From NCBI RefSeq assembly GCF_035918015.1, contig NZ_CP109132.1, positions 4,464,001-4,528,000 on the forward strand: a stretch of 64,000 nucleotides of DNA, given 5' to 3'. This document shows, piece after piece, positions 8,944 through 16,571 of this stretch. The stretch comes from Streptomyces sp. NBC_01754 (lineage in GTDB: Bacteria; Actinomycetota; Actinomycetes; Streptomycetales; Streptomycetaceae). The translations under genes were made by a program, and so were the position numbers. Within the stretch, counting starts at the first letter, position 1, and each line of letters begins with the position of its first letter. Below the pieces are notes generated by a model. It made no database searches. It was given only the letters and a program-made list of their open reading frames with translations, and had not been told where the DNA came from.

Positions 8944-9636
8944 GTGACCCGAGCATCCCTGGAAAAGCAGCCGCACGAAGTCGCCTCGATGTTCGACGAC
9001 GTGGCGGCGAACTACGACCTGACCAACGATGTGATCTCCCTCGGGCAGGCCAGGCGCTGGCGCAAGGAGGTCGCCAAGGCGGTGGACGCCCGCCCGGCGC
9101 AGAAGATCCTGGACCTGGCGGCCGGCACGGCCACCTCCTCGCAGCCCTTCGCGCGGGCCGGTGCCTACGTGGTGCCCTGCGACTTCTCGATCGGCATGCT
9201 GCGGGTCGGCAAGCGGCGTCACCCGTGGATGCCGTTCACGGCGGGGGACGGGACCCGGCTGCCGTTCAAGGACGAGACCTTCGACGCGGTCACCATCTCC
9301 TTCGGTCTGCGCAACATCCAGGACACCGACCAGGCGCTGCGCGAGCTGTACCGGGTGACGAAGCCCGGCGGGCGCGTGGTGATCTGCGAGTTCTCCCAGC
9401 CGACCTGGGCGCCGTTCCGCCGGGTCTACACCGAGTACCTGATGCGGGCGCTGCCCCCGGTCGCCCGCACGGTGTGCAGCAATCCGGACGCTTACGTCTA
9501 CCTCGCCGAGTCGATCCGCGCGTGGCCCGACCAGGCGGGGCTGGCCGGGCTGTTGCGGAAGGCCGGCTGGTCGCAGGTCGCGTGGCGCGACCTCACCGGC
9601 GGGGTCGTCGCCCTGCACCGTGGGGTCCGCGTCTGA
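8944..9636 (+). CDS. menG: Demethylmenaquinone methyltransferase (UbiE/MenG)
   Basis: 230-residue class I SAM methyltransferase. The family signatures are [19 protein letters not shown] near the N-terminus, [12 protein letters not shown] (SAM-binding motif I), and [15 protein letters not shown] with [19 protein letters not shown]. It methylates demethylmenaquinone at C-2 to give menaquinone, the last ring step. I choose the GTG at 8944 ([13 protein letters not shown]) over an upstream TTG at 8932. No Shine-Dalgarno is obvious; TTGAAT at 8932-8937 could be a -10 for a leaderless mRNA. It is convergent with the GNAT gene and separated from it by a hairpin. Confidence 0.95.
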   Translation: MTRASLEKQPHEVASMFDDVAANYDLTNDVISLGQARRWRKEVAKAVDARPAQKILDLAAGTATSSQPFARAGAYVVPCDFSIGMLRVGKRRHPWMPFTAGDGTRLPFKDETFDAVTISFGLRNIQDTDQALRELYRVTKPGGRVVICEFSQPTWAPFRRVYTEYLMRALPPVARTVCSNPDAYVYLAESIRAWPDQAGLAGLLRKAGWSQVAWRDLTGGVVALHRGVRV

Positions 9637-9695
9637 GGGGCCTCCCTCGCCGCCGCGGCGGGGCGTAGCGCTGGGGCCGGACGCCCCCGGCCCGG

Positions 9696-9729
9696 CGACC
9701 CCACCGCGCCGCTGGGCCGGGTGGGGTCG
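9696..9729. terminator. Hairpin between convergent menG and GNAT genes
   Basis: Perfect 10-bp stem CGACCCCACC (9696-9705) with GGTGGGGTCG (9720-9729). It lies between two convergent stop codons, so it may terminate both transcripts. Confidence 0.65.
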
Positions 9730-9775
9730 GCTCGGGCCGTTTCAGGCTGGTTCGCGCCGGCTCGGGCCGGTTCGC

Positions 9776-10294
9776 TCAGAGTGCCAGCCGGAAGCAGTAC
9801 GCCTCCTGTCCGGACACCGGAATCGTGTAGGTCTCGGCCTGCCGCATGCCCAGCCGCCGGGCCACCGACAGCGAGCGCTCGTTCCCCGATCTGATCATCG
9901 CGACGACCTCCGGCACCCCCGCCGCGCGTACCCGTTCCAGCGTGGTGCGGGCGGCGGCGGTCGCGTACCCCCGGCCCCAGGCCGCCCGGGCCAGCCGCCA
10001 GCCGAGCTCGATCTCGCCGACCGGACCGAACGAGGTCTGCGGCCACGGCTGGGCGCCGGTGAACCCCAGCACCTGGCCGGCGTCGTCCAGCAGCGTCCAC
10101 AGGCACAGGCCGTGTTCCGCGTCGTGCCGGCGCTGGCGCGCGGTCAGTTCCTCGTAGACCGACATCTCCGCCGGCCGGCCGCCGTGGAACTCCATCACCT
10201 CCGGGTCGGCGAAGATCCGGTGCCAGACCGGGGCGTCCTCGTCGGTGGGGACACGCAGGTGTACGAGCGGGGCGGCGGGGAGCGCGAGCGACAT
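9776..10294 (-). CDS. GNAT-family N-acetyltransferase (RimJ/RimL-like)
   Basis: 172 residues, ATG start at 10294. The fold elements of the Acetyltransf_3 type are visible: LVHLRVPTDEDAPVWHRIFA at the start, EIELGWRLARAAWGRGYATA containing the acetyl-CoA pyrophosphate loop, and VVAMIRSGNERSLSVARRLG, the typical helix after the loop. Such proteins acetylate ribosomal N-termini, small amines or antibiotics; the substrate here cannot be inferred. A much longer open frame on this strand continues past 10294 only because of GC-rich codon bias. It is divergent from the geranylgeranyl reductase gene, with a 96-bp shared promoter region. Confidence 0.88.
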   Translation of the reverse strand: MSLALPAAPLVHLRVPTDEDAPVWHRIFADPEVMEFHGGRPAEMSVYEELTARQRRHDAEHGLCLWTLLDDAGQVLGFTGAQPWPQTSFGPVGEIELGWRLARAAWGRGYATAAARTTLERVRAAGVPEVVAMIRSGNERSLSVARRLGMRQAETYTIPVSGQEAYCFRLAL

Positions 10295-10330
10295 CTGGGA
10301 GCCCTTCGGAGTCGAAACGGCAAGCCCCCA

Positions 10331-10361
10331 TAGACTGCACGCGACAGGTGCCGCGCGGCAC
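10331..10361 (+). promoter_or_regulatory. Candidate promoter and 14-bp palindrome upstream of the GGR gene
   Basis: TAGACT at 10331-10336 is a -10-like element. It is followed by a perfect palindrome GTGCCGCGCGGCAC (10348-10361) lying between it and the GTG start at 10391. A repressor site or an RNA hairpin is possible; no regulator is identified. Confidence 0.35.
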
Positions 10362-10390
10362 GCGATTTCGAGTCTTCGGGAGATCCGGAC

Positions 10391-11677
10391 GTGACCGAGC
10401 AGCCCTTGTCCGAACACAGCGCGGACGTCATCGTCGTCGGTGCGGGCCCCGCCGGCTCCACGACCGCGTACTACCTCGCCAAGGCCGGACTCGACGTCCT
10501 CCTCCTGGAGAAGACGGCCTTCCCCCGTGAGAAGGTCTGCGGCGACGGCCTCACTCCGCGCGCCACCAAGCAGCTCGTCTCCATGGGCATCGACATCTCC
10601 GAAGAGGCCGGCTGGCTCCGCAACAAGGGGCTGCGCATCATCGGCGGCGGCGTCCGCCTCCAGCTGGACTGGCCCGACCTCGCCTCGTACCCGGACTACG
10701 GGCTGGTCCGCAAGCGCGACGACTTCGACGAGCAACTGGCCCGGCAGGCGCAGAAGGCGGGGGTGCGGCTGTACGAGCGGTGCAACGTCGGCGCCCCGGT
10801 CACCGACGCGCGTACCGGCCGGATCACCGGCGTGCACGCCAAGCTCGGCGAGGAGAAGACCCCGGTCACCTTCCACGCCCCGCTGGTCGTCGCCGCCGAC
10901 GGCAACTCCACCCGCCTCTCCCTGGCGATGGGCCTGCACCGGCGGGACGACCGCCCGATGGGCGTCGCGGTGCGGACGTACTTCACCTCGCCCCGCCACG
11001 ACGACGACTACCTGGAGTCCTGGCTGGAGCTGTGGGACCGGCGCGGCGCCGAGGACCGCCTGCTGCCCGGCTACGGCTGGATCTTCGGCATGGGCGACGG
11101 CACGTCCAACGTGGGCCTCGGCATCCTCAACTCCTCGTCCGCCTTCAAGGAGCTCGACTGGCGCGAGGTGCTGAAGGCGTGGTGCGCGTCGATGCCCGAG
11201 GACTGGGGTTTTGAACCGGAGAACATGACGACGCCGATCCGGGGCGCCGCGCTCCCGATGGCCTTCAACCGGCAGCCGCACTACACCAAGGGGCTGCTGC
11301 TCGTCGGTGACGCGGGCGGTCTCGTCAACCCGTTCAACGGCGAGGGCATCGCGTACGCCATGGAGTCGGGGCAGATCGCCGCGGACGTCATCGTGCAGGC
11401 CCAGGCCCGCGCGACGGCGGCCCAGCGCGAACTGGCCCTCCAGCACTACCCGAAGGTACTCAAGGACACCTACGGCGGTTACTACACGCTGGGCCGTGCC
11501 TTCGTGAAGATGATCGGCAACCCCAAGGTCATGAAGATCGCGACACAGCGCGGTCTGACCCACCCGCTGCTGATGAAGTTCACGCTGAAGATGCTCGCCA
11601 ACCTCACCGACCCCACGGGCGGCGACGCCATGGACCGCGTCATCAACGGGCTCTCCAAGGTGGCCCCGAAGGCCTGA
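10391..11677 (+). CDS. Geranylgeranyl-reductase-family FAD protein, candidate menaquinone side-chain reductase (MenJ-like)
   Basis: 428 residues. The FAD-binding GxGxxG is at the N-terminus (VIVVGAGPAGSTTAYYLA), followed by FPREKVCGDGLTPRA, typical of the geranylgeranyl reductase group. The second FAD motif is LLVGDAGGLVNPFNGEGI. Family members saturate prenyl double bonds. In mycobacteria MenJ hydrogenates one isoprene of menaquinone-9, and Streptomyces make partly hydrogenated MK-9. Its position next to menG and the nuo operon fits that role. The GTG start at 10391 lacks a strong ribosome-binding site. The alternative is reduction of another polyprenyl lipid, such as the polyprenol-phosphate used by the next gene. 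Confidence 0.87.
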   Translation: MTEQPLSEHSADVIVVGAGPAGSTTAYYLAKAGLDVLLLEKTAFPREKVCGDGLTPRATKQLVSMGIDISEEAGWLRNKGLRIIGGGVRLQLDWPDLASYPDYGLVRKRDDFDEQLARQAQKAGVRLYERCNVGAPVTDARTGRITGVHAKLGEEKTPVTFHAPLVVAADGNSTRLSLAMGLHRRDDRPMGVAVRTYFTSPRHDDDYLESWLELWDRRGAEDRLLPGYGWIFGMGDGTSNVGLGILNSSSAFKELDWREVLKAWCASMPEDWGFEPENMTTPIRGAALPMAFNRQPHYTKGLLLVGDAGGLVNPFNGEGIAYAMESGQIAADVIVQAQARATAAQRELALQHYPKVLKDTYGGYYTLGRAFVKMIGNPKVMKIATQRGLTHPLLMKFTLKMLANLTDPTGGDAMDRVINGLSKVAPKA

Positions 11678-11724
11678 GGGAGGGCCGCCGGGGCGTGCAC
11701 GGTGCTGCGGTAGGTTTGCGGACC

Positions 11725-13263
11725 ATGCGGGCAACACGGGCGTGGAGTGCCGTCGGCTGCCGCCGGCTGGGCGCGGCGGGTGCGGCCGGAGCCGCTCTGG
11801 GCGGCTGGGCCGTCGGCACCCTGCCGGCTCACGACCCGTGGGGCCTGTGGGTCCCGCACGGCACCGCGGTGACCGCCGTGGGATACGCGCTGGCCTACGG
11901 CGGACTGACGGTCCTCGTCGTCGCCTGGTGGCTGTACGGCAGGACGGGTGCCGGCGTCCGCGACACCCTGGTCACCCTCCTGTGGTGGGCCGCGCCGTTC
12001 GTGCTGGCCCCACCGCTCTACAGCGCCGACGTCTACAGCTACCTCGCCCAGGGCGCGATGGTCCTCGAAGGGCACGACGTCTACAGCGTCGGCCCCTCCG
12101 TCCTGGACCCCGACGGGCCGGGCGGCGACGCGGCGGCGAGCGTCGGCGGGCAGTGGACCGACACCCCGGCCCCGTACGGCCCGTTCTTCCTGATCCTCGC
12201 GCGGGCGGTGGCCTGGGCGACCGGCGGTGCCGTCGTGCCGGGCGTCCTGCTGATGCGCCTGATCGCCCTCGGGGCGCTGGCCCTGACGGCGTGGGCACTG
12301 CTGCGCCTGGCGCGGGAGCACGGCCGGGACGGGGGCGCCGCGCTGTGGCTGGGGGCGCTGAACCCGCTGCTGCTGACGCACGTGGTGGGCGGCCTGCACA
12401 ACGACGGTCTGATGGCCGCACTCATGCTGGCGGGTGTGGCGTGCACGCTGCGCGGGAGGTGGGTCACCGGTTCGGTGCTCATCGGGCTGGCCATGATGGT
12501 CAAGTCGCCCGCAGCGGTGGCGCTTCTCTTCACCGGCGTCGTGGTGGGCCGGGCGGCCACCGGTGCGGTCGTGCGCCGGGTGGTCAAGGGGCTGCTGGGG
12601 CCCGGAGCGGTCGCCGGGGCGGTCGTGGTCCTGGTGACGCTGCTGGGCGGCACCGGGTTCGGCTGGCTGGGCACCCAGGGCGTCGCCGGCCGCATCCACA
12701 CCGCGCTCTCGGCCACCAGCGACCTGGGCCTCGGTCTCGGGCACCTGGGGCGGCTGCTGTTCGGAACCGACCCGGAGCCGGTCAGGTCGGCCGTGCAGAA
12801 CCTGGGCCTGGCGGCGGCGCTGGTGCTGATCGCCCTGCTGGGGTGGCGCTCCGCCGTGGGACGGACCCGGCCGGTCCACGCGCTCGGCCTCGCGCTGCTG
12901 GCCCTGGTGGCCCTCTCCCCGATGGTGCAGCCGTGGTACCTGCTGTGGGGCACGGTGGTGCTCGCCGCCACCGCGGGCGGGGGCCGGGTCCGCGACACGG
13001 TGGTGGTGCTGTCGGCGGCGCTCGTCTACGAGACGCAGCCCTCGGGTTCGACCCCCGCCTACGGGTTCGTGCTGGCGGGCCTCACCTGTGCGCTCGGGGT
13101 GCTGCTGGTGCGCCGTACCGAGGCCGAGGCCGAGGCCGAGGCCGGTCCCGGGGACGGGGACGGGGACGGGCCGTCACTCCCGAGCGGGGGAGCGACGGCC
13201 CGAAGCGGTGCGCGACCGCTTGTGAATCAGAGAACGCGGACCGCGCCCGACGGCGGGTCGTAG
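11725..13263 (+). CDS. Polyprenol-phosphomannose-dependent alpha-1,6-mannosyltransferase (MptA/MptB-like, GT-C)
   Basis: 512 residues from the ATG at 11725 (MRATRAWSAV), with about a dozen hydrophobic helices. The first loop has PLYSADVYSYLAQGAMVLEG and WTDTPAPYGPFFL, the GT-C acidic motif and the TPAPYGP signature of MptB-type enzymes. These membrane glycosyltransferases extend mannan chains of lipoglycans using polyprenyl-phosphate mannose outside the membrane. TAGGTT at 11711-11716 could be a -10 for a near-leaderless transcript. The C-terminal tail is low-complexity (EAEAEAEAG, GDGDGDG). Its last 37 nt overlap the 3' end of the convergent NlpC/P60 gene, and a strong hairpin lies inside its last codons. 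Confidence 0.85.
   Translation: MRATRAWSAVGCRRLGAAGAAGAALGGWAVGTLPAHDPWGLWVPHGTAVTAVGYALAYGGLTVLVVAWWLYGRTGAGVRDTLVTLLWWAAPFVLAPPLYSADVYSYLAQGAMVLEGHDVYSVGPSVLDPDGPGGDAAASVGGQWTDTPAPYGPFFLILARAVAWATGGAVVPGVLLMRLIALGALALTAWALLRLAREHGRDGGAALWLGALNPLLLTHVVGGLHNDGLMAALMLAGVACTLRGRWVTGSVLIGLAMMVKSPAAVALLFTGVVVGRAATGAVVRRVVKGLLGPGAVAGAVVVLVTLLGGTGFGWLGTQGVAGRIHTALSATSDLGLGLGHLGRLLFGTDPEPVRSAVQNLGLAAALVLIALLGWRSAVGRTRPVHALGLALLALVALSPMVQPWYLLWGTVVLAATAGGGRVRDTVVVLSAALVYETQPSGSTPAYGFVLAGLTCALGVLLVRRTEAEAEAEAGPGDGDGDGPSLPSGGATARSGARPLVNQRTRTAPDGGS
13167..13202 (-). terminator. Hairpin terminator of the NlpC/P60 gene, inside the 3' end of the mannosyltransferase gene
   Basis: Stem CGGGCCGTC (13167-13175) with GACGGCCCG (13194-13202) continues as CTCCC/GGGAG. 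It is 25 nt beyond the NlpC/P60 stop codon, and it also lies within the coding sequence of the opposing gene. Confidence 0.65.
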
Positions 13264-14087
13264 TCCAGCGACTTCTGCACCACACCGGTGCTGGAGTTCT
13301 GCGCGCCCACGAACTGGCCGCCGCCCACGTAGATCGCCACGTGGTACGCGCTGCCCGCGCCACCCCAGTACAGGATGTCGCCGGGCTGCAGGTTGCTGAG
13401 CGAGACCTGGGTGCCGGCCGTCGACTGGCTCTGCGAGACACGCGGCAGGTCGACCCCCACCGTGCGGAACGCGGCCTGGACGAGCCCTGAGCAGTCCCAC
13501 GAGTTGGGGCCGGTGCCGCCGGAGACGTACGCGTCGCCGACATGGGCCTGGGCGAACGCGACGACGGAGGCCGCGGAGCCGGTGGCGCTGGAGGAGTACG
13601 ACGCCACCGAGGTGCCGGCCGAGGACGAACCGGAGGACGAGGCCGAGGACGACGCGGAGGACGAGCTGGAAGGAGCGCTGAGCGTGGTGCGCTCGGCGCT
13701 GCGGGAGGCGCGCTCGGCGGCCTCCGCCTTGGCCTTGGCGGCGGCTTCCGCCTTCTCCTTGGCCTCGGCCTTGCGGACGGCCTCCGCCTTGGCCTTCTTG
13801 GCCTTCTTGGCGGCGTCGGACGCCGCGGCGTCCTCGTTCGCCCGCGTCTCGAAGTCGAGCGCGACCTGCTGCGTCGCCTGGGCGGACGCGGCGACGGCGG
13901 TGGAGAGCCCGGCGGTGATGGTCGGCATCTCGATGGTCTGGGTCACCGGCTCGGCCTGAGCCGGTCCGGCGGCACCCGCGACCGCGATGGTGCTGAGGAC
14001 GCCACCGGCAACTCCTGCCCGCAGCGCCGTCTTCGAGGCACTCTGGCGGGGTTTCCGGTGGCTGGGTATGTGAGCGGTGTGGGACAT
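13227..14087 (-). CDS. Secreted NlpC/P60 (C40) peptidoglycan endopeptidase
   Basis: 286 residues from the ATG at 14087. A signal peptide (about 1-45, ending GPAQA before EPV) is followed by an Ala/Lys/Glu-rich coiled-coil region (about 65-140) and a Ser-rich linker. The C-terminal NlpC/P60 domain has catalytic Cys199 (SWDCSGL) and His249 (AYHVAIYVGG). Such enzymes cleave gamma-D-Glu-mDAP bonds in stem peptides during growth, sporulation or germination. A GTG at 14144 would add 19 residues and is less likely because the signal peptide would be internal; neither start has a strong ribosome-binding site. It is divergent from nuoA. A Crp-like site lies 240 bp upstream. Confidence 0.9.
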   Translation of the reverse strand: MSHTAHIPSHRKPRQSASKTALRAGVAGGVLSTIAVAGAAGPAQAEPVTQTIEMPTITAGLSTAVAASAQATQQVALDFETRANEDAAASDAAKKAKKAKAEAVRKAEAKEKAEAAAKAKAEAAERASRSAERTTLSAPSSSSSASSSASSSGSSSAGTSVASYSSSATGSAASVVAFAQAHVGDAYVSGGTGPNSWDCSGLVQAAFRTVGVDLPRVSQSQSTAGTQVSLSNLQPGDILYWGGAGSAYHVAIYVGGGQFVGAQNSSTGVVQKSLDYDPPSGAVRVL

Positions 14088-14217
14088 GGGTACTAGCGCT
14101 ATCAGGGCTGTAGGGCTCCCATCAAGAAACGTGTGTTGCGACACAGTTACGTTCGGAATCTGTGAATCCGCTTAGCTGGGGCCCTTATTGACGCCGTAAC
14201 GGGCAAAACGGGCGCTG

Positions 14218-14241
14218 GTGATCATGGGTGTGATCATGGGT
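14218..14241. repeat. Perfect 12-bp tandem repeat containing TGATCA
   Basis: GTGATCATGGGT occurs twice head to tail (14218-14229 and 14230-14241), upstream of the NlpC/P60 gene. Each copy contains the palindrome TGATCA. It may be a regulatory site; no known factor is assigned. Confidence 0.6.
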
Positions 14242-14326
14242 TTTCAGCAAAACGCCCGAATTGCCCGCCACCTACCATCCGTTCACTTGCTTGGCCAAGC
14301 CCGCTTTCATCGACTTCGGCCCTCTA

Positions 14327-14340
14327 GTGACGCAGGTCAC
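14327..14340. promoter_or_regulatory. Crp-like operator between the NlpC/P60 gene and nuoA
   Basis: GTGACGCAGGTCAC fits the published Streptomyces Crp consensus GTG-N6-GNCAC exactly and is itself an inverted repeat (GTGAC/GTCAC). It is 240 bp upstream of the NlpC/P60 start and about 470 bp from the main nuoA promoter region. Crp governs germination and cell-wall hydrolase genes in S. coelicolor, so the hydrolase is the likelier target. Confidence 0.6.
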
Positions 14341-14674
14341 AGTGCGTGTGCCGCCTTGGGGGCGGCCGCGCGCCCGCCCTCCGCGTGGCTCCCCGGGGGT
14401 GGATCCATTTGGGGCGGGGTGCCCCTTTGGTAAGTCATGTCCGTTTGGTGGAGGGGGTGTCGGGTGTCTGCGCTCGGGAGCTCGTGAACACGTGCGCATT
14501 GCTCGCCCCGGCGCCCGGCGCGTTCCGCCCGACGCCCGGCGCCCCCCCTTCCGGGTGGCGTGACGTCTCGGCCGTTGCCTTTACCACCGGTCTCGCGTCC
14601 AGCACCAATTTGCGTGCACGGTCCCCCCATTGATAGAGCGACACGCCTTTGACCAGCCACGACACTCTCAGATG

Positions 14675-14794
14675 TCACGTCTCGTGATCACTCGACCGCT
14701 TCGCGTACGAAGATCACCGCTCATCCGACTTCATGATCGTTCGTCAGGTGGTGGAGATCACAAAGACGTTGGTGCACCCCGTGTCGCAGATCAC
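14675..14794. promoter_or_regulatory. Cluster of four GATCAC motifs upstream of the nuoA promoter
   Basis: GATCAC occurs at 14686, 14712, 14756 and 14789, three times as AGATCAC, all in the same orientation. The first copy abuts an inverted repeat TCACG-TCT-CGTGA (14675-14687). Spacing is 26, 44 and 33 bp. This could be an activator array for nuo transcription; no cognate protein is known to me. Confidence 0.4.
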
Positions 14795-14807
14795 AGGACG
14801 ACGGGCA

Positions 14808-14846
14808 TAGGATGCGGGGCAGTCGGGCTTGTGAACTGCCTCACAT
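14808..14846 (+). promoter_or_regulatory. nuoA promoter -10 and overlapping Rex-like (redox) operator
   Basis: TAGGAT at 14808-14813 is a plausible -10 element. Starting 16 nt further is TGTGAACTGCCTCACA (14830-14845), matching the Rex operator consensus TGTGAAC-N3-TTCACA at all but one position. Rex is the actinobacterial NADH/NAD+ sensor, repressing respiratory genes at low NADH. I recall nuo being reported as a Rex target in S. coelicolor. A site just downstream of the start point would block transcription directly. Confidence 0.72.
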
Positions 14847-14925
14847 GTGCACGATCTTGATGAGGTGGCGAGCCGGTCGCCCGATGCGGTCCAACGGTCA
14901 AGGACGACTGGAAGGAGCGAGGAGC

Positions 14926-15285
14926 GTGAATGCCTACGCGCCCATCCTCGTGCTCGGCGCCCTCGGGGCAGGGTTTGCGATCTTTTCCGTGGTCATGGCC
15001 ACGCTTATCGGCCCCAAGCGGTACAACCGGGCAAAGCTCGAAGCGTACGAGTGCGGTATCGAACCCACACCCACGCCGGCCGGAGGCGGCCGCTTCCCCA
15101 TCAAGTACTACCTGACGGCGATGCTGTTCATCGTCTTCGACATCGAGATCGTCTTCCTCTATCCCTGGGCGGTCACCTTCGACGCCCTGGGGATCTTCGG
15201 GCTCGTGGAGATGCTGCTCTTCGTGCTCACCGTCTTCGTCGCCTACGCGTATGTGTGGCGCCGGGGCGGCCTGGAATGGGACTGA
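14926..15285 (+). CDS. nuoA: NADH-quinone oxidoreductase subunit A
   Basis: 119 residues from the GTG at 14926 (VNAYAPILVLGALG), preceded by GGAAGGAGCGAGGAGC; an upstream in-frame ATG at 14812 lies in the promoter/operator region and is rejected. Three membrane helices are visible. The first cytosolic loop has the family motif KLEAYECGIEPTPTPAGGGR, and the second helix has LFIVFDIEIVFLYPW. This is a membrane-arm subunit next to the quinone site. It is the first gene of the 14-gene complex I operon nuoA-N, whose transcript is about 16 kb long. The next gene follows after 18 bp. Confidence 0.97.
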   Translation: MNAYAPILVLGALGAGFAIFSVVMATLIGPKRYNRAKLEAYECGIEPTPTPAGGGRFPIKYYLTAMLFIVFDIEIVFLYPWAVTFDALGIFGLVEMLLFVLTVFVAYAYVWRRGGLEWD

Positions 15286-15303
15286 GGGGCTGAGGGGCAC
15301 ACC

Positions 15304-15858
15304 ATGGGACTCGAAGAGAAGCTGCCGAGCGGCTTCGTTCTGACCACTGTCGAGCAGGCCGCCGGATGGGTGCGGAAGTCGTCCGTCTTCCCCGCCACCT
15401 TCGGCCTCGCCTGCTGCGCCATCGAGATGATGACCACCGGGGCGGGGCGGTACGACCTGGCCCGGTTCGGTATGGAGGTCTTCCGCGGCTCACCGCGGCA
15501 GGCGGACCTGATGATCGTCGCGGGCCGGGTCAGCCAGAAGATGGCGCCCGTCCTGAGGCAGGTCTACGACCAGATGCCGAGCCCCAAGTGGGTCATCTCC
15601 ATGGGCGTTTGCGCATCATCGGGCGGAATGTTCAACAATTACGCCATTGTTCAGGGTGTCGATCATATTGTCCCGGTCGACATCTATCTGCCGGGATGCC
15701 CGCCGCGCCCCGAGATGCTGATCGACGCCATCCTCAAGCTCCACCAGAAGATCCAGGGCACCAAGCTGGGGGTCAACGCCCAGGAGGCGGCCCGCGAGGC
15801 GGAGGAGGCGGCCCTCAAGGCGCTCCCGCTGATCGAGATGAAGGGGCTGCTGCGGTGA
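15304..15858 (+). CDS. nuoB: NADH-quinone oxidoreductase subunit B
   Basis: 184 residues. The four Cys that bind cluster N2, the electron donor to quinone, are present: Cys37-Cys38 (LACCAIE), Cys103 (GVCASSGG) and Cys132 (PGCPPRPE). It sits at the junction of the peripheral and membrane arms and contacts NuoD at the quinone pocket. The C-terminal extension is Ala/Glu-rich. The stop codon overlaps the nuoC start (GTGA), indicating translational coupling. Confidence 0.97.
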   Translation: MGLEEKLPSGFVLTTVEQAAGWVRKSSVFPATFGLACCAIEMMTTGAGRYDLARFGMEVFRGSPRQADLMIVAGRVSQKMAPVLRQVYDQMPSPKWVISMGVCASSGGMFNNYAIVQGVDHIVPVDIYLPGCPPRPEMLIDAILKLHQKIQGTKLGVNAQEAAREAEEAALKALPLIEMKGLLR

Positions 15859-16571
15859 GCGACGAACTGAACACCAACAGCGGCCAGGTGCCCGCGCCCA
15901 ACGACGGCTCCGGCGAGGTCATCGGCGTACGCAAGGGCATGTTCGGCGCGAACAACGGCGGCGACACCTCCGGCTACGGCGGGCTCGTCCGCACCGTGAC
16001 CCTGCCGGGCGCCACCTCCCGGCCGTACGGCGGCTGGTTCGACGAGGTGGCCGACGAGCTGGAGGGCGCCCTGGAGGAACAGGAGCTGCTCCCCTCCGAG
16101 GTCATCGAGAAGACCGTCGTCGACCGGGGCGAACTCACCTTCCACATCGCCCGCGAGCACCTGCCCCGGGTCGCCCGCACCCTGCGCGACGACCCCGCCC
16201 TGCGCTTCGAGCTCTGCACCGGGGTGAGCGGCGTCCACTACCTGGGGGACAAGGGCCGCGAGCTGCACGCGGTCTACCACCTGCGGTCGCTGACCCACGG
16301 GCGGCTGATCCGCCTGGAGGTGTCCGCCCCGGACAGCGACCCGCACATCCCGTCCCTCGTCGAGGTCTACCCGACCAACGACTGGCACGAGCGCGAGACC
16401 TACGACTTCTTCGGGCTGGTCTTCGACGGACACCCCGCCCTCACCCGGATCATGATGCCGGATGACTGGCAGGGCTTCCCGCAGCGCAAGGACTACCCGC
16501 TCGGCGGCATCGCCGTCGAGTACAAGGGCGCCCAGATCCCGGCTCCGGACCAGCGGAGGTCGTACAGCTGA
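15855..16571 (+). CDS. nuoC: NADH-quinone oxidoreductase subunit C
   Basis: 238 residues from the GTG at 15855, which overlaps the nuoB stop by 4 nt. A frame open further upstream belongs to nuoB territory and is ignored. The 30-kDa subunit signature [18 protein letters not shown] is present, followed by [20 protein letters not shown]. NuoC is a scaffold of the peripheral arm, bound to NuoD. The N-terminal 50 residues are Gly/Asn-rich and specific to actinobacteria. NuoC and NuoD are separate here, unlike the E. coli NuoCD fusion. Confidence 0.96.
   Translation: MSDELNTNSGQVPAPNDGSGEVIGVRKGMFGANNGGDTSGYGGLVRTVTLPGATSRPYGGWFDEVADELEGALEEQELLPSEVIEKTVVDRGELTFHIAREHLPRVARTLRDDPALRFELCTGVSGVHYLGDKGRELHAVYHLRSLTHGRLIRLEVSAPDSDPHIPSLVEVYPTNDWHERETYDFFGLVFDGHPALTRIMMPDDWQGFPQRKDYPLGGIAVEYKGAQIPAPDQRRSYS

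Noticed and set aside
9776..11737. 653-residue minus-strand frame including the GNAT gene
   Set aside because: Only the part from the ATG at 10294 has GNAT similarity; the rest is antisense to the geranylgeranyl reductase gene.
14088..14640. c-di-AMP (ydaO) riboswitch upstream of the NlpC/P60 gene
   Set aside because: Such switches precede some Streptomyces wall hydrolases, but the conserved GGGGTGAAT-type core was not found on the minus strand here.
14812..14925. Extended nuoA start at 14812
   Set aside because: It would place the -10 element and Rex-like site inside coding sequence; the GTG at 14926 has a good ribosome-binding site and matches the family.
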